Shown piece after piece: positions 35,301 to 48,264 of a stretch of 64,000 nt of DNA (positions are counted from its first letter, which is position 1; every line of letters begins with the position of its first letter). The DNA is from Hydractinia symbiolongicarpus (lineage: Eukaryota; Cnidaria; Hydrozoa; Anthoathecata; Hydractiniidae): NCBI RefSeq assembly GCF_029227915.1, contig NC_079878.1, positions 11,346,001 to 11,410,000 on the forward strand, read 5' to 3'. The translations under genes and the position numbers were made by a program. A model generated the notes under the pieces. The model saw only the letters and a list, made by a program, of their open reading frames with translations. It was not told the origin of the DNA and did not search any database.

Positions 35301-38300
35301 AGCAGCGTTTACCAGGCGGCGGCTGTACTAACGCATTTCATCAAATCGTTTAAAACAAAAGCAACAACATTTTAGACGAAAAGATTAACTCAAAAAAGCT
35401 TAAAACGGAGCAGTAAAAAACCTTAACACCGACATTATCATGTTGTTTATCGCTTTGTTGCCATTTTTGTAAAGATGTAGTGCTTATCTTCATCAAGGAA
35501 AGTCTTTCAGGATGCCAGTCAATTTCTTAAACAATTTTAAGGTTTTTTTATACTGTTTTTGGGGTTGTTTCCAGAGTTTTGTAACACACAGGAATACCGA
35601 GGTATACAAAAGGTAAAAAAATACTCCCAAAATTGCAGTGCTGAACATTTAAAGTTATGAAAATTAATTATTTGTAAAAATGCAAACACAACAACTTATG
35701 CGACGCAATGTTCCACAACAAAACAGAAATGATTTCGAAAATATTCATATTCCAACGTTTTTAGGTTTATTTCTAGAGAAGGGATATTTAAGATCTTCAA
35801 GGTCACCTGTCTGATTTCAAGGTTTTCAAAAATCGAGCAGACACTACTTTGCTTTTACCACTAGAAAGTTTTTCGTCACTTCTGCACAAGTTTTCCATGA
35901 AAAATATCTATTTAAATAGGGCGGTAATTAGAATATAAGGGTAGTACTATATAGGGCGCTGATTAGAAGATAGCACTCATTAATAAATTCTATTTTAACA
36001 TAAGGGTGGATTTAGAGGGCGGATGTAGTCTGCCACGAGATAGAATTCAGTTACTATGACAACAGACAACTTACCTGCAAGCGAGTCAGGATGTCAAAGA
36101 AATCCTCCTAAGAAGAGAAAAAAAAATATATATATATATATTTTTAAATAATTAAAACTGGGAGAACAAAATTATTTCAAACTTTCTTTAGTTTCAATGC
36201 GTTTATAGAAAATCTCCAGCTTTAGACGCACATACCAAAAAGATCGCACCAACCTGCTTTTAACATTCGTTTAACAAAACCGAAAAAACCCCGAAACCAA
36301 CCCATGTTGCATGACTGATTATGCGAAACACGAAGTATAATATTAAAATGAAAATCCACCTTGAAATTAGACACGACCGTTACTTTTTTTTCAAATCAAA
36401 CTCTTCAAGCAAACAGAAAACAATTTCTTTACTTGTTGTCTGCAATCTCCATTATAGTCAGCCATGACAATCAGTTTTTATATTTACACACGAATGTGCA
36501 TCCTTTTCTTTATTACTTTTTTAAAACGATTAACGTTCTCTTCGAAGATGCACTAAGCTCGCACAACAAAATATATTTTTAATGTTTACCATTTCAAAAT
36601 TTGATATAGGAAGAGCAAATATTGAATTTTTTAACACAAACGTTTTTTGTCACAGCAATTTACTTATAAAACAGGATGTTTAAAACACAGATGGCTTTGA
36701 TGAACACTTCTTATCACTTCAGCGACACATTAACGGGTAGTAAAAAGCATGTGTAAAAAAACCTCAATTTTCGTTTCGTTCTCGTTTCAGAAGCCACATG
36801 AAAGGAAATGTCTAACCAGGAGATGTACGCTGCATGAATTACTCATTGTTACGCAAGTTGATTAAAAGTTGGACGTAGGTGTACGATCTAGTGACGAAAC
36901 CGTGATGCAACTCACAGTCGATGTGCAGTGACTGTTTTGTCCTGTTTATTGATGGCTTATGTAAGACCATTTCCAATTCCCGATCAGTAAGTATCGAAAT
37001 AATTTACAAAAGAATAAAAAGGCTTTAAAGCAAACATAAAGACAGAAGAATGCACCCCCAAAAATTTATAAACACTCTAGTCCAACAATTCCACAATAAT
37101 TGATGTGTCTCACTAAACAACGCAACGATAGAATCAAAATGAAAACATTGTTTGAGAATACAACGCAATCTTGTTTATGGCGACTACTCATAGATCTTTA
37201 TAAGTGTCAGTGCAAAGAAATAAATTCACTTTCAGCATGATAAATACAAATCAATTGGCACAAACCTCTTCTGGAGTACCTATCGATGTGCTATCGTCAG
37301 TTGCTTCATCCTCTCTCAACGAAAGCAGTGAATCTATAAGAACATAATTTATAAATACAGTAAAAGTCGGAGCAGTATAATTTGTCAACTTGGCATTGTT
37401 CAAGAAATAAGAAAAAAAATTTAGCTGTATCGCAAAACACGATTAAAGCTATCATTTGAAGACTACAGCACACCATAACATAGCCTATTGTCACTAAAAA
37501 TTATTACAGCGACGCTGCGCGACGATCTGGTCACGTCTCTACCTACCATTATGAATGAGATTGTTGTTGTTATCAAAGTTCCATTCGGAGACAGTATACT
37601 TGAAAGTAATGCTGCTGTCCATCTTAGCATGAAATTTTTTTTTTCACGATTTATTATACACGGAGAATAAAACGCTATTTTGAACCTCTCTTGAGATACA
37701 TTAAGCTTCTAAATGAGCCTTTTTAACAGCTTTTATATGCATATATATATATAATGTACATCAGTTCAAACATTTCTGAGTGCGTCTTTTGTTATACAAC
37801 TATCATAATATTGAACAAGTTTGAGAACATTGGACGTTCCATGATTTAACGTGTTTCTTTTCAAGCAACTTCTAATTCTAAACGCTTTAAGAAAAATTCC
37901 TTTTAGCGCTCAAGCGCGAATAATATACGCAACAATAAAAACACAAGTTACTAAAATCAGGCTTCGCGTTGTTTAATTATTTTATTAATTTTCTACATAC
38001 GTATTTTTATATAACTTTACCATTAACAATACAGCAAGTAGATTTCCAAACAAAATCCACGCATTTACGTCACATTTACTAAGCCTTCTATTAACTAGGG
38101 ACAACCATACTAATTAGCCGCATTACTCTTTAAATTATGAAATAATATAAGTTAATCATCAAGAGACACACATGAACTATAAATAGTAACGCTGTAATAC
38201 AGCTTTTTTTGTCTAAATAAGGCTTTTTAAGATTTTCTGAAAGTCGTAAGTAAATAATAGAGAGAACATACACAAATGTTGTGGGTTGTAAGGAAAACGG

Positions 38301-39097
38301 GTTAGAGAGTTTTCGGGTTAATGAAAGTTGAATATGTTCTCAGCAAAGCCGAAAACTGAATGCACTGTTTATCTATAGACCGAATATAAACAAGCTAAAA
38401 AGTTTTGACTTTTCTTCAACGACATTTTCTATTTTTTTACATCAGTGAATTAGTAATGCTTAAATGTTCTCATCCAACAAAATAATCAATACACACTAAA
38501 AAAACTTATGACTTAAAGGGCTGGTCGAAAAATATACACAAAACAGAGCTATTAGATTGAAATTCTCCTTAACTCCCTCTCTGTCCTAATCGACAAAATC
38601 AAATGCAACATACTTCAGTTAAATCTCAAAATCACAAGGACTTAAAAAACGCTTTTCTTAAGCGTCTAGACAAAAAATTTTCACGCGGTATAAATTATTT
38701 TAACGTCAAAGGATTTAACCTCCTCCCTAACTTTAGGTTGACGTTTAGCATACACTTTCGATTTGTGAGTCATAAAAACTCGCATCGTCATAAACTTTGA
38801 ACGTTACGAACAAAATAAGACGTAAAAAGACATAAGAACAAACAAACAAACAAACAAACAAGAGCAAACAAACAAACAAACAAACAAACAAGCAAACAAA
38901 CAAACAACCAACCAAAAAAACAAACAAACAAACAAATACTTACTAGTTGAATGAACAGACAGCCACGACTGTCGCCTAATATCACTATCAGTCGAGGATC
39001 GGGGACGTTTCTTTATCCTCTTGAACCTTAGTTTAAACTCTTGTATACCGAAAGTGTTAGGTTTCTTTGGGATATCTTCCATTATACTATGCACCAT
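26387..39097 (-). CDS. RAP1GAP: Rap1 GTPase-activating protein (RAP1GAP family), about 17 exons
   Basis: Stimulates GTP hydrolysis by Rap and thereby limits adhesion and MAPK signalling. Exons, 5' to 3': 38944-39097, 37266-37333, 36075-36107, 34050-34100, 30853-30921, 30572-30763, 30298-30492, 30080-30220, 29705-29877, 29083-29455, 28611-28877, 28379-28425, 27758-28010, 27572-27647, 27371-27456, 26870-26914, 26387-26521. The sum is 2358 nt (about 785 aa). Exons 3-4 give the Galpha-binding GoLoco motif (FFDILTRLQ then GSRLDEQR). The Rap-GAP domain follows, with [25 protein letters not shown] and RKRHIGND, whose Asn (about residue 387) is the predicted catalytic Asn thumb. The Ser-rich tail includes [10 protein letters not shown], and the C-terminus is a coiled coil ([20 protein letters not shown]). 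The start is the first ATG of exon 1, and alternative first exons are likely. The donor of exon 26870-26914 (gttaaa) is weak; a stronger donor at 26862 breaks phase, so this joint is unsure. Confidence 0.92.
34582..34622. repeat. Perfect hairpin, 18-bp stem, 5-nt loop
   Basis: AACTTAATACAAGACCCC, TATTT and GGGGTCTTGTATTAAGTT form a perfect inverted repeat inside a RAP1GAP intron. There is no surrounding coding sequence. Confidence 0.9.
38837..38937. repeat. (CAAA)n microsatellite
   Basis: About 100 bp of slightly interrupted AAAC repeats start 6 bp inside intron 1 of RAP1GAP, next to the exon 1 donor (GTAAGT at 38938-38943). In transcript orientation it is (GTTT)n. The long Cys/Phe/Val/Leu-rich ORFs across it are artefacts. 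Confidence 0.95.
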
Positions 39098-42000
39098 AAT
39101 TCCATAAATATTTTAATATCTTTAACGAACGATATAAATTAGTAAAATCTTATATACAGAAGATTGACGTAACAATTTTAAAGCTTAAGCCAAAAAGTAA
39201 AACGTGAAGTCAGTCAGCCATTCACACGCGCATGTCTGCCCCTAACCGTGATAAAGCCAACATATCATTACTAAATGTGACACAAAAACACTTCACCCCT
39301 GTTTTATCAATCGTGAAAATTATAAACACATTTCTCAAGTAAATAAAACACCATAAATACACTAAATATCCGCTACGTCCTGTCTTTTTTATGACAATTA
39401 GCAAGTTGACGAGAAGAGAAGAATCTCAACGATTATCATTAAGAACATCTAAACTTGTAGTTAACCAGCAAATGAACAATATAGTGTCCAAACCTCTTCT
39501 ACTTTATATTGTTATTTTCACCGCTAACGAGTCATGTGCGATGATGTGAAGAAATATTCAAAGAACATGATGGATCCTAGAAACCGTACGAAGTAACCAT
39601 AAAATTAGTAATTATTACTCATAAATTCGTCAATTAGAATAGAAAATATATATGCAGAACGAAAACTTGCTTCACGAAGGACTAACCACAGAACAACAGA
39701 CTAACAATTTTCAGATTAAAACTTGTTGAAAGGAAGCGAATTAAAACAAAATTGGCAATGAGTTAACCTCGTAAACTGTTGAACAGCTTTTCCTGTGACG
39801 CGACCATGTTGTATGGTGCCTTACACAATTAAGAGTGGGAGATGGACGTTAAAAAGAGACGCTGGGTGCCAAATTGCGAGAGAAAGGTATTTTCAAGAAA
39901 CGTTAAACGAAAAAGAAAATTACAGAAATATAAACTGGAAGCCAACCAGCTGAGTCTTAAATTGGCGCTATAATATTTTTTAAAAACTTTGGTTTCGTAC
40001 TCAAGATTTGAAGCCTTGATTATTTATGCTGCATAAATTATGACGTCACTATAAATTCAGGAGGGTTAAAAAGAGCAAACTAGCGTCATGCTGACATAAT
40101 GGTATCTACACATGATTAGGGTATAGGCCTTTGAAAAATCCAAAATTATGGATGCTAGAAAAAGTCAAGATTGAATTTAACTTAGTTTTGACATCATAAT
40201 TTATGCAGCACAATTAAAACTTTAAATTTTGAAAAAGTGAAAGCTAAAGGCTTTTAATGAATGAAGAAACAACAACATTCTGGCTGAACCCAGTTATGAT
40301 GTGACTACAATTTTATTGAAAAAAGCTGGAAGAACATTAGAGAAACAGCAACACTTTTCTTCAGTAAAAACCCTTCACACATTACATACCAAACTTCTTC
40401 TATTGTCACTCAATACGAGTTGTTGGTTACCCGTGAAAAATCATCAACAAGAATGTTCATTATTACTCTAACGAGATTCTAACGACGTGTAATTATTCCG
40501 TCATTAACATGTGCAATTTTTAAAAGGACAAACAATAAGGATATCACATCATCAACTTCTATTCAAATAATATCCTCCCGTCGTGATGTAAGACAAAAAC
40601 AAATGAGATAGTGAAATTAAAACCGTTATTTCATTACTGCTTCCTATGATAAACCAACTGGTAAATTAACCCTACCCACTTCCAGTTTCATCTAATTACA
40701 TGAGGAAAGAGATATAACGAATGGTTGAGGGAGAGTAACAGTTAGAAATGTCTAGTAGTTCACAGAAGCACGAGTTTGTAGAGAAACGCCCAGTGGCGTC
40801 TGTATTAGTTAAAAAACGCCCAGTAAACAAATGCTATTGCCGGGCTTATCAGACTAAGCTTAAACCAAAATTCATTTTACCAAACGAAAAGCGATGGAGT
40901 TTCTCACATTAAAAAAGTATGTATGAAAACAATATTCCAAAAAATCTTTAACTGATAATGAAAAAATATTTCTTGTAATGGTCTCGTTAAACAAAAAAAA
41001 AACTTTCTAATCATAGGATAGAAACGATTGTTCATGTCAAACGTTTCAAAGGGTACATCTTCCATCATCCACATGAAAAATAAACCATCTTCAGCCATCA
41101 ACAATAACATGTATCAACAAAACATTAGACTCTTACAACTAAGATATTTGTGACACCAAATTTTCTTCTGTCCGCAGTAACAGACAACCTCATGGGCGAG
41201 CAGCATGGATCACTTTATTTTCTTCAAAACACAAACCGCTGAAGCATGCAAACAAGTCGTGAAGACATGGAAACAACATGACCTCTACCAAAGCAACGCA
41301 CATTATTGTGGTGTACGTAACAGATCAGCTCGAAATTACATGCGTAGCACATGTTCTAATTAGTCCTAATTACGCATACCAGACCACACCTGGGCTAATA
41401 TATATATTTACCCTTTCTCCCACAAAGTTGTCAAGATTACATTTTTAAGATAAAATTCGCCATTACTACAATCCTTAATGCAAGTGAACTTATCTTAGCT
41501 CTAAAACACACTTGCTTTTATAGGAAACTGTAGATCTGTCATTTTCATCGTGTTTGCATTTAAATTAATTAAACGTACTTAGCTATCTATCTTTCTGTCA
41601 TTTAAAATGAATGAACACAAAATTAATATTATCAAGCATGGTAAAATGTCACAATAAACAAAATGTATTGCCATAACAGAGAAAAGAATTTCGAAATAGA
41701 TTGCAAAGACAGATATACGTTTTTTTTATAAGAACAAACAATATAAAAACATATGGCTTCAGAAGTCCAAAACTTTAGAACATGTTAAGAATATTTAAGG
41801 CTTTGTCAACACAAAGAAGTGCTGAAATACCCTCTTTAAACTTAACAATGATAAAATAATGAAAAATTACAAGAAATTTAAGAACATTTGAAGGCTCCCA
41901 CCGAGTTGAGTGTTGTTCTAATAAAAACATGTAGTGTACAAGTGGAAACTTACAACTTTTTTCTTGCTTTGATTAAAAACTAACCAACCCATATTAATTC

Positions 42001-42300
42001 TTAATTCTTTCAGGCGATAGTTTATAAGCCTTTTTTTCTGTTTCTGAAGGGAAGAGTGCATAAAGATACGCAAAGAGTAACACACCTTGAGTAATTTCCT
42101 ATGGAAGTTTATCATCCAGTGGTCCTGACAGCTTAAAAGTAAACTCTACACACAAACTTGACGTAAAATAATAAACAATGAAAGTGATTCTTATGTGAGT
42201 AGTAATGAACTCAGGTGAAATGCAGAAATTATCACGAAAGATAAAGAAATTGTGTCAGCTAAATGAATACCTTAAACCACTAATTTTCACGGGAAGTTCT

Positions 42301-42734
42301 TTTGTGAATTTCGTGGGGTTTTTCGTCCATTTTTGCAAAATTCAATGACCTTAACTCGCAAAAATAAATTTCCGCGAAAAGTTATCATATTGTACTGCTA
42401 CTGAACATAAGAAAACTTAAGAAAAATGCAGACAAACAATATGCTTACAAGGGGTGGCTTATAAATTAAAAAATGTGCTTTGAACGATTTTTCAGTGTTT
42501 AGATTTCACCCTCTCCTTCTTTGCTCCAAGCGTTACATTAAAAAACGTTAGATTGGAGTATTCTCATGCACACGCACATGGGCATTTGCTTACTTGAAGC
42601 ATGTTTAAAATGCTTCCTATTGGAACAAGTTTTTTTGTGAATCTCGTGGGGTTTTTCGTCCATTTCGCAAAATCCAATGACCTTAACGCGCAAAAATAAA
42701 TTTCCGCGAAAAGTTATCATATTGTACTGCTACT
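42301..42734 (+). repeat. Direct-repeat pair (about 101 bp) flanking a 231-bp core
   Basis: Segments 42301-42402 and 42634-42734 are close direct repeats. Both contain CGTGGGGTTTTTCGTCCATT, CAATGACCTTAAC and AATAAATTTCCGCGAAAAG and end ATTGTACTGCTACT. Most of the core between them (42403-42606) recurs at 43878-44102. Possible explanations are a TRIM-like LTR element or a MITE inserted twice. The CGCGAAA/AATAAATTT style recurs elsewhere in the window (about 23560-23890). Confidence 0.75.
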
Positions 42735-43699
42735 AAAAATTAAAGTAACTTTATGCTGAAAAATATCCTCATGGTAAGAAATAATCGTTTTAAAAACCTA
42801 CGACTTTTGCAGTTTCTAGCAGATTGCTAAAATATTTTTTTTGCAAATCAAGCAACGTGGTGAGAGGTCTTGTTCCAAAAGTTCCTTGCCCCACATCACA
42901 GTCTTATTTGTTATAGGTTTCTTAAAAAATTAATTCTTTCAAGAGGCAAATTAGTTACCAGTCACCAATTAAAACTTTGTTCATTTTGTTTATTCTTTCA
43001 TTATAACAAAATTGTCGTTTTTTTCCCGGTTTTAATGTTTCTTTAATATTGGTGTTATATATAGTACTTCATCTCAGCTGTCTAGTACTAAAAAAACAAA
43101 CGCATAGCTACAAAGAAACAAAAAAGGCAGTTCCTATCGACGAGATAGTTGCAGGATCACACATTAGTAATATCCTTACTTAATTAGGTAAAACGATACA
43201 GTTAAGTCAAACCTAAATAATTGCTGGAGATATCGAAGATTTTTGTTCAAAATGGCTGCCAAATCACGGCTAATGAGTGGTATTATGTTATGTTGATAAT
43301 TATTAGGTTGGACTGGAATCGGACTGACCTCAACACAAAACGAAACGATTCGTCCAAATATAAATCAAATAGATGATTAATGGTTAAAAGTTATGAGTAA
43401 AGCCATTAAAAAAAACTCATCAAAATTATCTGCAAACCATAATACAACCTGCATGAAAAAATGTGGGAAAATATAATTTTTACTGTGACCAAAAAAACCA
43501 TGTACTTAGTCAGAACACGACAATTACGCAAAGAAATACAAAACAAATGAGATATTTAAACGATCCACTTTATTAGTTTCTGTAGAATTTCAAATTTTTT
43601 TTTAGCAGTACCAAATTTCCAAATAACAAAAGCTACCAACTGTCTGTCAGAGAAAGTTGCTGTCTATGATCAAGCCATTTGACACACGCTTTTGTAAAC

Positions 43700-43758
43700 A
43701 AAAAAAAGTTGTATGTGTATTAGCGTCTTACGCGCTAATACACATACAACTTTTTTTT
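43700..43758. repeat. Perfect hairpin, 26-bp stem, 7-nt loop
   Basis: The left arm is eight A followed by GTTGTATGTGTATTAGCG. The loop is TCTTACG, and the right arm is the exact complement ending in T8. The 59-bp structure has no mismatch, is not flanked by an obvious target duplication and encodes nothing. Confidence 0.93.
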
Positions 43759-43877
43759 TCGTCTTGATGGTTAGCTGGATCAACAGGAAGGTTTAAAAAT
43801 AAGGAAAAATGAAGCATGCTATAGCTTTGATTATCAAACTTACGGGAAATTTAACCCCAAAACGCACTTAACACAAA

Positions 43878-44102
43878 ACATAAGAAAACTTAAGAAAAAT
43901 GCAGACGAACAATATGCTTACAAGGGGTGGCTCATAAATTAAAAAGTGTTTAGATTTTACCCTCTCCTCTTTGTCCCAAACGTTCAATTAAAAAACGTTA
44001 GATTGGAGTATTCGTTCAATAGCGTTCAATAAAAAAACGTTAACCCGCACTCATTCATTTGCTCATTTGAAGCATGTTTAAAATGCTTCCTATTGGAACA
44101 AA
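43878..44102 (+). repeat. Second copy of the 42403-42606 core
   Basis: Shares AACATAAGAAAACTTAAG, AAATGCAGACRAACAATATG, CAAGGGGTGGCT, AACGTTAGATTGGAGTATTC and GAAGCATGTTTAAAATGC, in the same order, with 42403-42606. It carries an extra GTTCAATA repeat in the middle. Confidence 0.8.
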
Positions 44103-46663
44103 AAAGCGATCTTTCGTAATATAAATTATTTGAATGTTAAAGAATTCGTGTAAAGTAGATAGCAATTGAGTCGAAAATAGTTAAAGGATTTAATGCCTTC
44201 CTCTCAACCTAATGTCGGGTTGACGCTTAACTCTCACCTTTCCATTTGTGCGTCACCACTACAAAAAACTCCCACTTTTCATAAGTATCTCTCACAACTA
44301 CGTTATTTTTCAATCTCTAAAGAACAAAGCCTAAATTTCAATTTATTTTTCAATCACTAGAATACTACAATTTGTGGTTACACACTCCAGAATAATAATA
44401 TTATTCAGAAAAAAACAATTAATATCGAGGTTCAACGAAAGCATTGTGTGGGCACACTGCAGGCTTTTTATCATCATTTTATTCTTGATATTTGACGTCC
44501 ATTCTCCATGCACCATTATAATAATGGCAGGTTTTAAAAACAGATACAAACATGCGTGAACTTTTCAATTTCTCCCCCCTTTAAGGTTGGACTAAAGTCG
44601 ACCACTGTTTTTACTCTAACACTAACTGTGGGAGATACAAAATTTTATACTTGTCCACTAATTAAAACGATTGCAGACTTTGTAGGTTTCAGTCTTAAGA
44701 CCATAGCTACTAACAACGTCGTGGATGTGTTTACAAAACGTTCCTACTATCTGTACTAAGGTTAATAGTTCTATAGCTAATAATTATAAATACAAACTTG
44801 CACCCGAAATAAATGTTTATATCTTTACTTCATTATTAATATATTTGTTTTTACTTAACTTTTAACTAATTCTACGTAAAAGAAAGATTACTTTTATTCA
44901 CCTCGCCTAAAGGTACGCCACCCTATGCTTAAAATTTTAAATTTTAAATTTCGCTTGTAAACAAAAAAAAAAATAATAATAATAATAAAAACATGGTATA
45001 CGTACAACATTTGATGCTTCAAGTAATAGATCTTACATTCATACAGGATAACTTCCCCACTCAGCGAAACTACTTTTGCCTGTGTTCTAGCAACACTATA
45101 AACCATTTATCAAATCAATTGGTATAAGAAATTGCTGAAAGAATAAACTTGATAAGCTTAACAAGCATTTCGCAATACCTCTTGATTCAATTAGTTTCTA
45201 TCTTCCATCTTTTATCTACCCTTCTACTTCTAGCTTTTGTTAACACATAATTGCACTAAGTGTCTTACCTTGTTACGTGGTATCAAGGTTTTGATTATCT
45301 CAAAAACCTTTTATGCCAACTATTATTACTTGTGTTATTCATTACTATGTGTGGAACATGCTCAGTACATTTTCTACTTCAATTTTATTGTTCTGAACAT
45401 AGTAGCAATTACCTGAGATCCCACATATGCAGGGAGACAATATCTTGTCCATAAAAAGACCTTTCCCGAATTTCCTAATTATGTTAAACTCAATAAAAGA
45501 GGTCGAAACTAATAATGATTCTTATCCCTAAGTTCCTTATCAAAAAGTAGAACAAATTACCTAATTTCGTTAATATTTCTGTTTGTTAAGTGCTTCGATT
45601 GCGAGCTGAAAGTTACAGTCAAACCCTTTATATAGTTGAGCTTTCAAAGAATAGCCTCCTTTTCAAAATAATAAATTTTCTTCAAATCTAAATAAAATCC
45701 AGCCAGAATATTATATTGCTTTAAAAACTTTAGTTTTAACGTGATAATTTGATATTCTATCTAAATATCCTTTATTTAAAGAGCAGAAAACTATTATAAC
45801 ATTTTGGATGACGAATAATTATAATTTATGAAATTCGGGATAGGTGTATTACTTCTTTTAAACCATACAATGGCTGCACAAGATTAGAATAGCAATTTAT
45901 AACAATCAACTCATGCTAATTTCTCATGAACAAAAAATAACTACTACATGTTTTTTTATAACCAAGTAAAAATTTAAAATAAGCTGATGCTTTTGTGAAA
46001 AGCTCGATCAGGCTTAGAGTATGTTTACATTATGCTAATTGGGGAAACGAATGAAGAACTTAAAACTTGTCTCAATGGTATGAAATGGTTTTTAGCTATA
46101 ATAGAAGAGCGACAAAACTAAGATGCAATTAAACAAACCCAAATTCAGACACTATACTGGTGTTACTTATTGTATAAGGGAAAAATAAAAGGTTGTCTTT
46201 TAATAGATATTCATATAAGAAGACAAGACAAAACACACACCATAAGAAATCATCAGGCTGGGCAATATGCGAAGTAAATGCTTTTAATAATCCCTTATCT
46301 GAGCCTATGCTACTCAGGCTGCGAAAACAGATACTACTGCACCCACCTAAAATCTTAGCCAGTTTAACACATGAAAATTATTATTTTTCACAGATTTATT
46401 CGTACAACCTTCATCTGCCCTAGCTGTGGGACATCTTTATAAGAGAAAATGTTGAGATTGTTTTGAGGAAAAAACAACAACAGCAGAAATTCACCCATAA
46501 ATAGAAAACAATGAAAAGAAGTGAAACACAGACAAGAAAAAGGAAGATGACATGTACAGCTAGAAAGTGGTGACATGTTTTGAAGTGACGAAGACATCCA
46601 GTGAAAGGAGAAAAATAAATCCACTCAATCATTTATTAGCGGGATGCTCCTTAAAACAATTTA

Positions 46664-47072
46664 CAGGGTTTCCACACGTCCTTCAAAACAAAATTGAGAA
46701 AATTTTAGGACTTTAGGGGAAATTTTTGTGATTTTTGAGGAGCCCTTGTTAACATAATTTAAATTTGAGGAGAAAAACTTGCATCTGTAAAAATGAAGGA
46801 ACACACAGACTGGCATCAACTAAGAAACTTTGCTTCAAATGTAAACACGACAAAAAAGTAATGTTTGCAGGCCACAGCAACTACAAGTTTTGGTGATTCA
46901 AACTAAATAACATAAAAAGTAGCATATATAAAAAATAACCAAATGTCAAACATTTTTTAAGATTTGAGAAAACCTAAATTTCAAAAAAAAATTAAGGATA
47001 GTTGAGGAGAATTAAGGAGACCTTTTGAATTTGAGGAGATGTGAGGTGTTATGAGGAGGCGTAAAAACCCTG
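46664..47072. mobile_element. hAT-like non-autonomous transposon (MITE)
   Basis: The ends CAGGGTTTCCACACGTCCT and, inverted, CAGGGTTTTTACGCCTCCT form imperfect terminal repeats with the CAGGG start typical of hAT elements. ATTTA flanks both sides as a short direct repeat; a full 8-bp duplication is not preserved. The 409-bp interior is rich in TTGAGGAG/TTAAGGAG motifs and has no ORF. Confidence 0.65.
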
Positions 47073-48264
47073 ATTTAGGAGTACTTTAAAAACAGGCAAA
47101 AAATTGAGATTGTTTTTATAAATTTACCTGATTACAAGAAACAAGAGAGTTGCTAAAAGAGTAATTTTCATATCAATTTCATAATTGCACGGAAAATTAC
47201 CATACTGCAATGGTGGTGGAATATAGGCCAGTTAGGTTGAATGTTGAAATTAAACTTAATATATGTTCTTCCAACAACAGTAATTTTGGAACATTAAAAA
47301 AGAAAAAACTACACCATGAAATTCTGTAAGAAAGAAAACATCTGAAACCTCAAAGGTTGTATCAATCTCTATTACCTGTAAAAAATTATATCTTGTAATT
47401 ATAATCAACATGGTTATTATTCTAAAATATTTCATTTAATTGTGCTAGCTATGGAAACGCTGTGTTAATAGTGTGTAATAACTATAACATACCTCACAGT
47501 AAGAAAATGTAAGCCTAAGAGAAATCAAAACTATAATTATTTAATTATTATAATAATTATAATTACATAATAATATATTAATAAAGGTAATTTAATTATA
47601 GTCTCTACACTTTGAAATATAGTCATACATGAAAATTGGTTATCGCCTTTGTAAACATTAGGTACGTGGTTCATCCAACATCAAAAATAAGAAATGATAG
47701 AGATGATGGTACCAAACATATTTTGTATCAGAATTTATTCCATATTTGCTTTCATTGTCACATTTTACACACTGGTGACTTATTCCAAGTAAAAAAATTT
47801 AAGCAATTTGATTGACTGGAAAAATTCCCATTTTCAAAAGCATGATTGATTTCTACTTTTAAACGATAGAAATTTCAGTCAGAATTCTTATCATGCTCCA
47901 TATGGAGAATTTCACCTAGTGTAAAAGAGACTTTATCTGTATAACAAGATTTTCTAATTTGAATACCACACACATGTTGTTTGGTGTAAAAAGCAAAGCA
48001 CAACAAGAAAACCCATAGAAAATTATTACCGACGTATCCAGTGAAAATTTGATACTGGTAGACCGGCATGGACGCCCAAACTTAGACGCCCAAACAATGA
48101 ATTTCACTTGAATTTTCAACATGAAATTTCTCTTAAAATGATGTTTGTCCTGTTATGATACTATGATTTATTTTGTAGGGAAATAACATACCAACCTTAA
48201 TTTTCCACTTAACGTTGTCCTTAAATTAAATTCAAAAAGCATGAAAAAAAAAACGAATTCTTAG

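Larger units (their letters stand above)
30922..38943 (-). other. Large 5' introns of the RAP1GAP gene
   Basis: Introns of 3.1, 2.0, 1.2 and 1.6 kb separate the N-terminal exons. They contain an 18-bp-stem hairpin (34582-34622), a short (TA)n run near 36127 and a (CAAA)n microsatellite next to the exon 1 donor. No nested gene was recognised. The GC-richer stretch near 33470-33600 has no supported ORF. Confidence 0.6.

Noticed and set aside
36121-36145. (TA)n run
   Set aside because: Short low-complexity sequence of no further interest.
38788-38985. Long Cys/Phe/Val/Leu-rich ORFs over 38745-38985
   Set aside because: They are translations of the (CAAA)n microsatellite in several frames, not genes. 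Only the 39097-38944 part is real exon.
40904-41110. Minus-strand ORF starting MLLLMAEDGLFFMWMMED
   Set aside because: Composition looks somewhat coding, but there is no donor before the poly-T run and no homology I recognise.
46388-46632. Hydrophobic ORFs of 70-78 aa
   Set aside because: No start context, homology or splice structure; typical of AT-rich sequence.
47530-47600. AT palindrome TATAATTATTTAATTATTATA
   Set aside because: Low complexity; in sequence this AT-rich such palindromes arise by chance.
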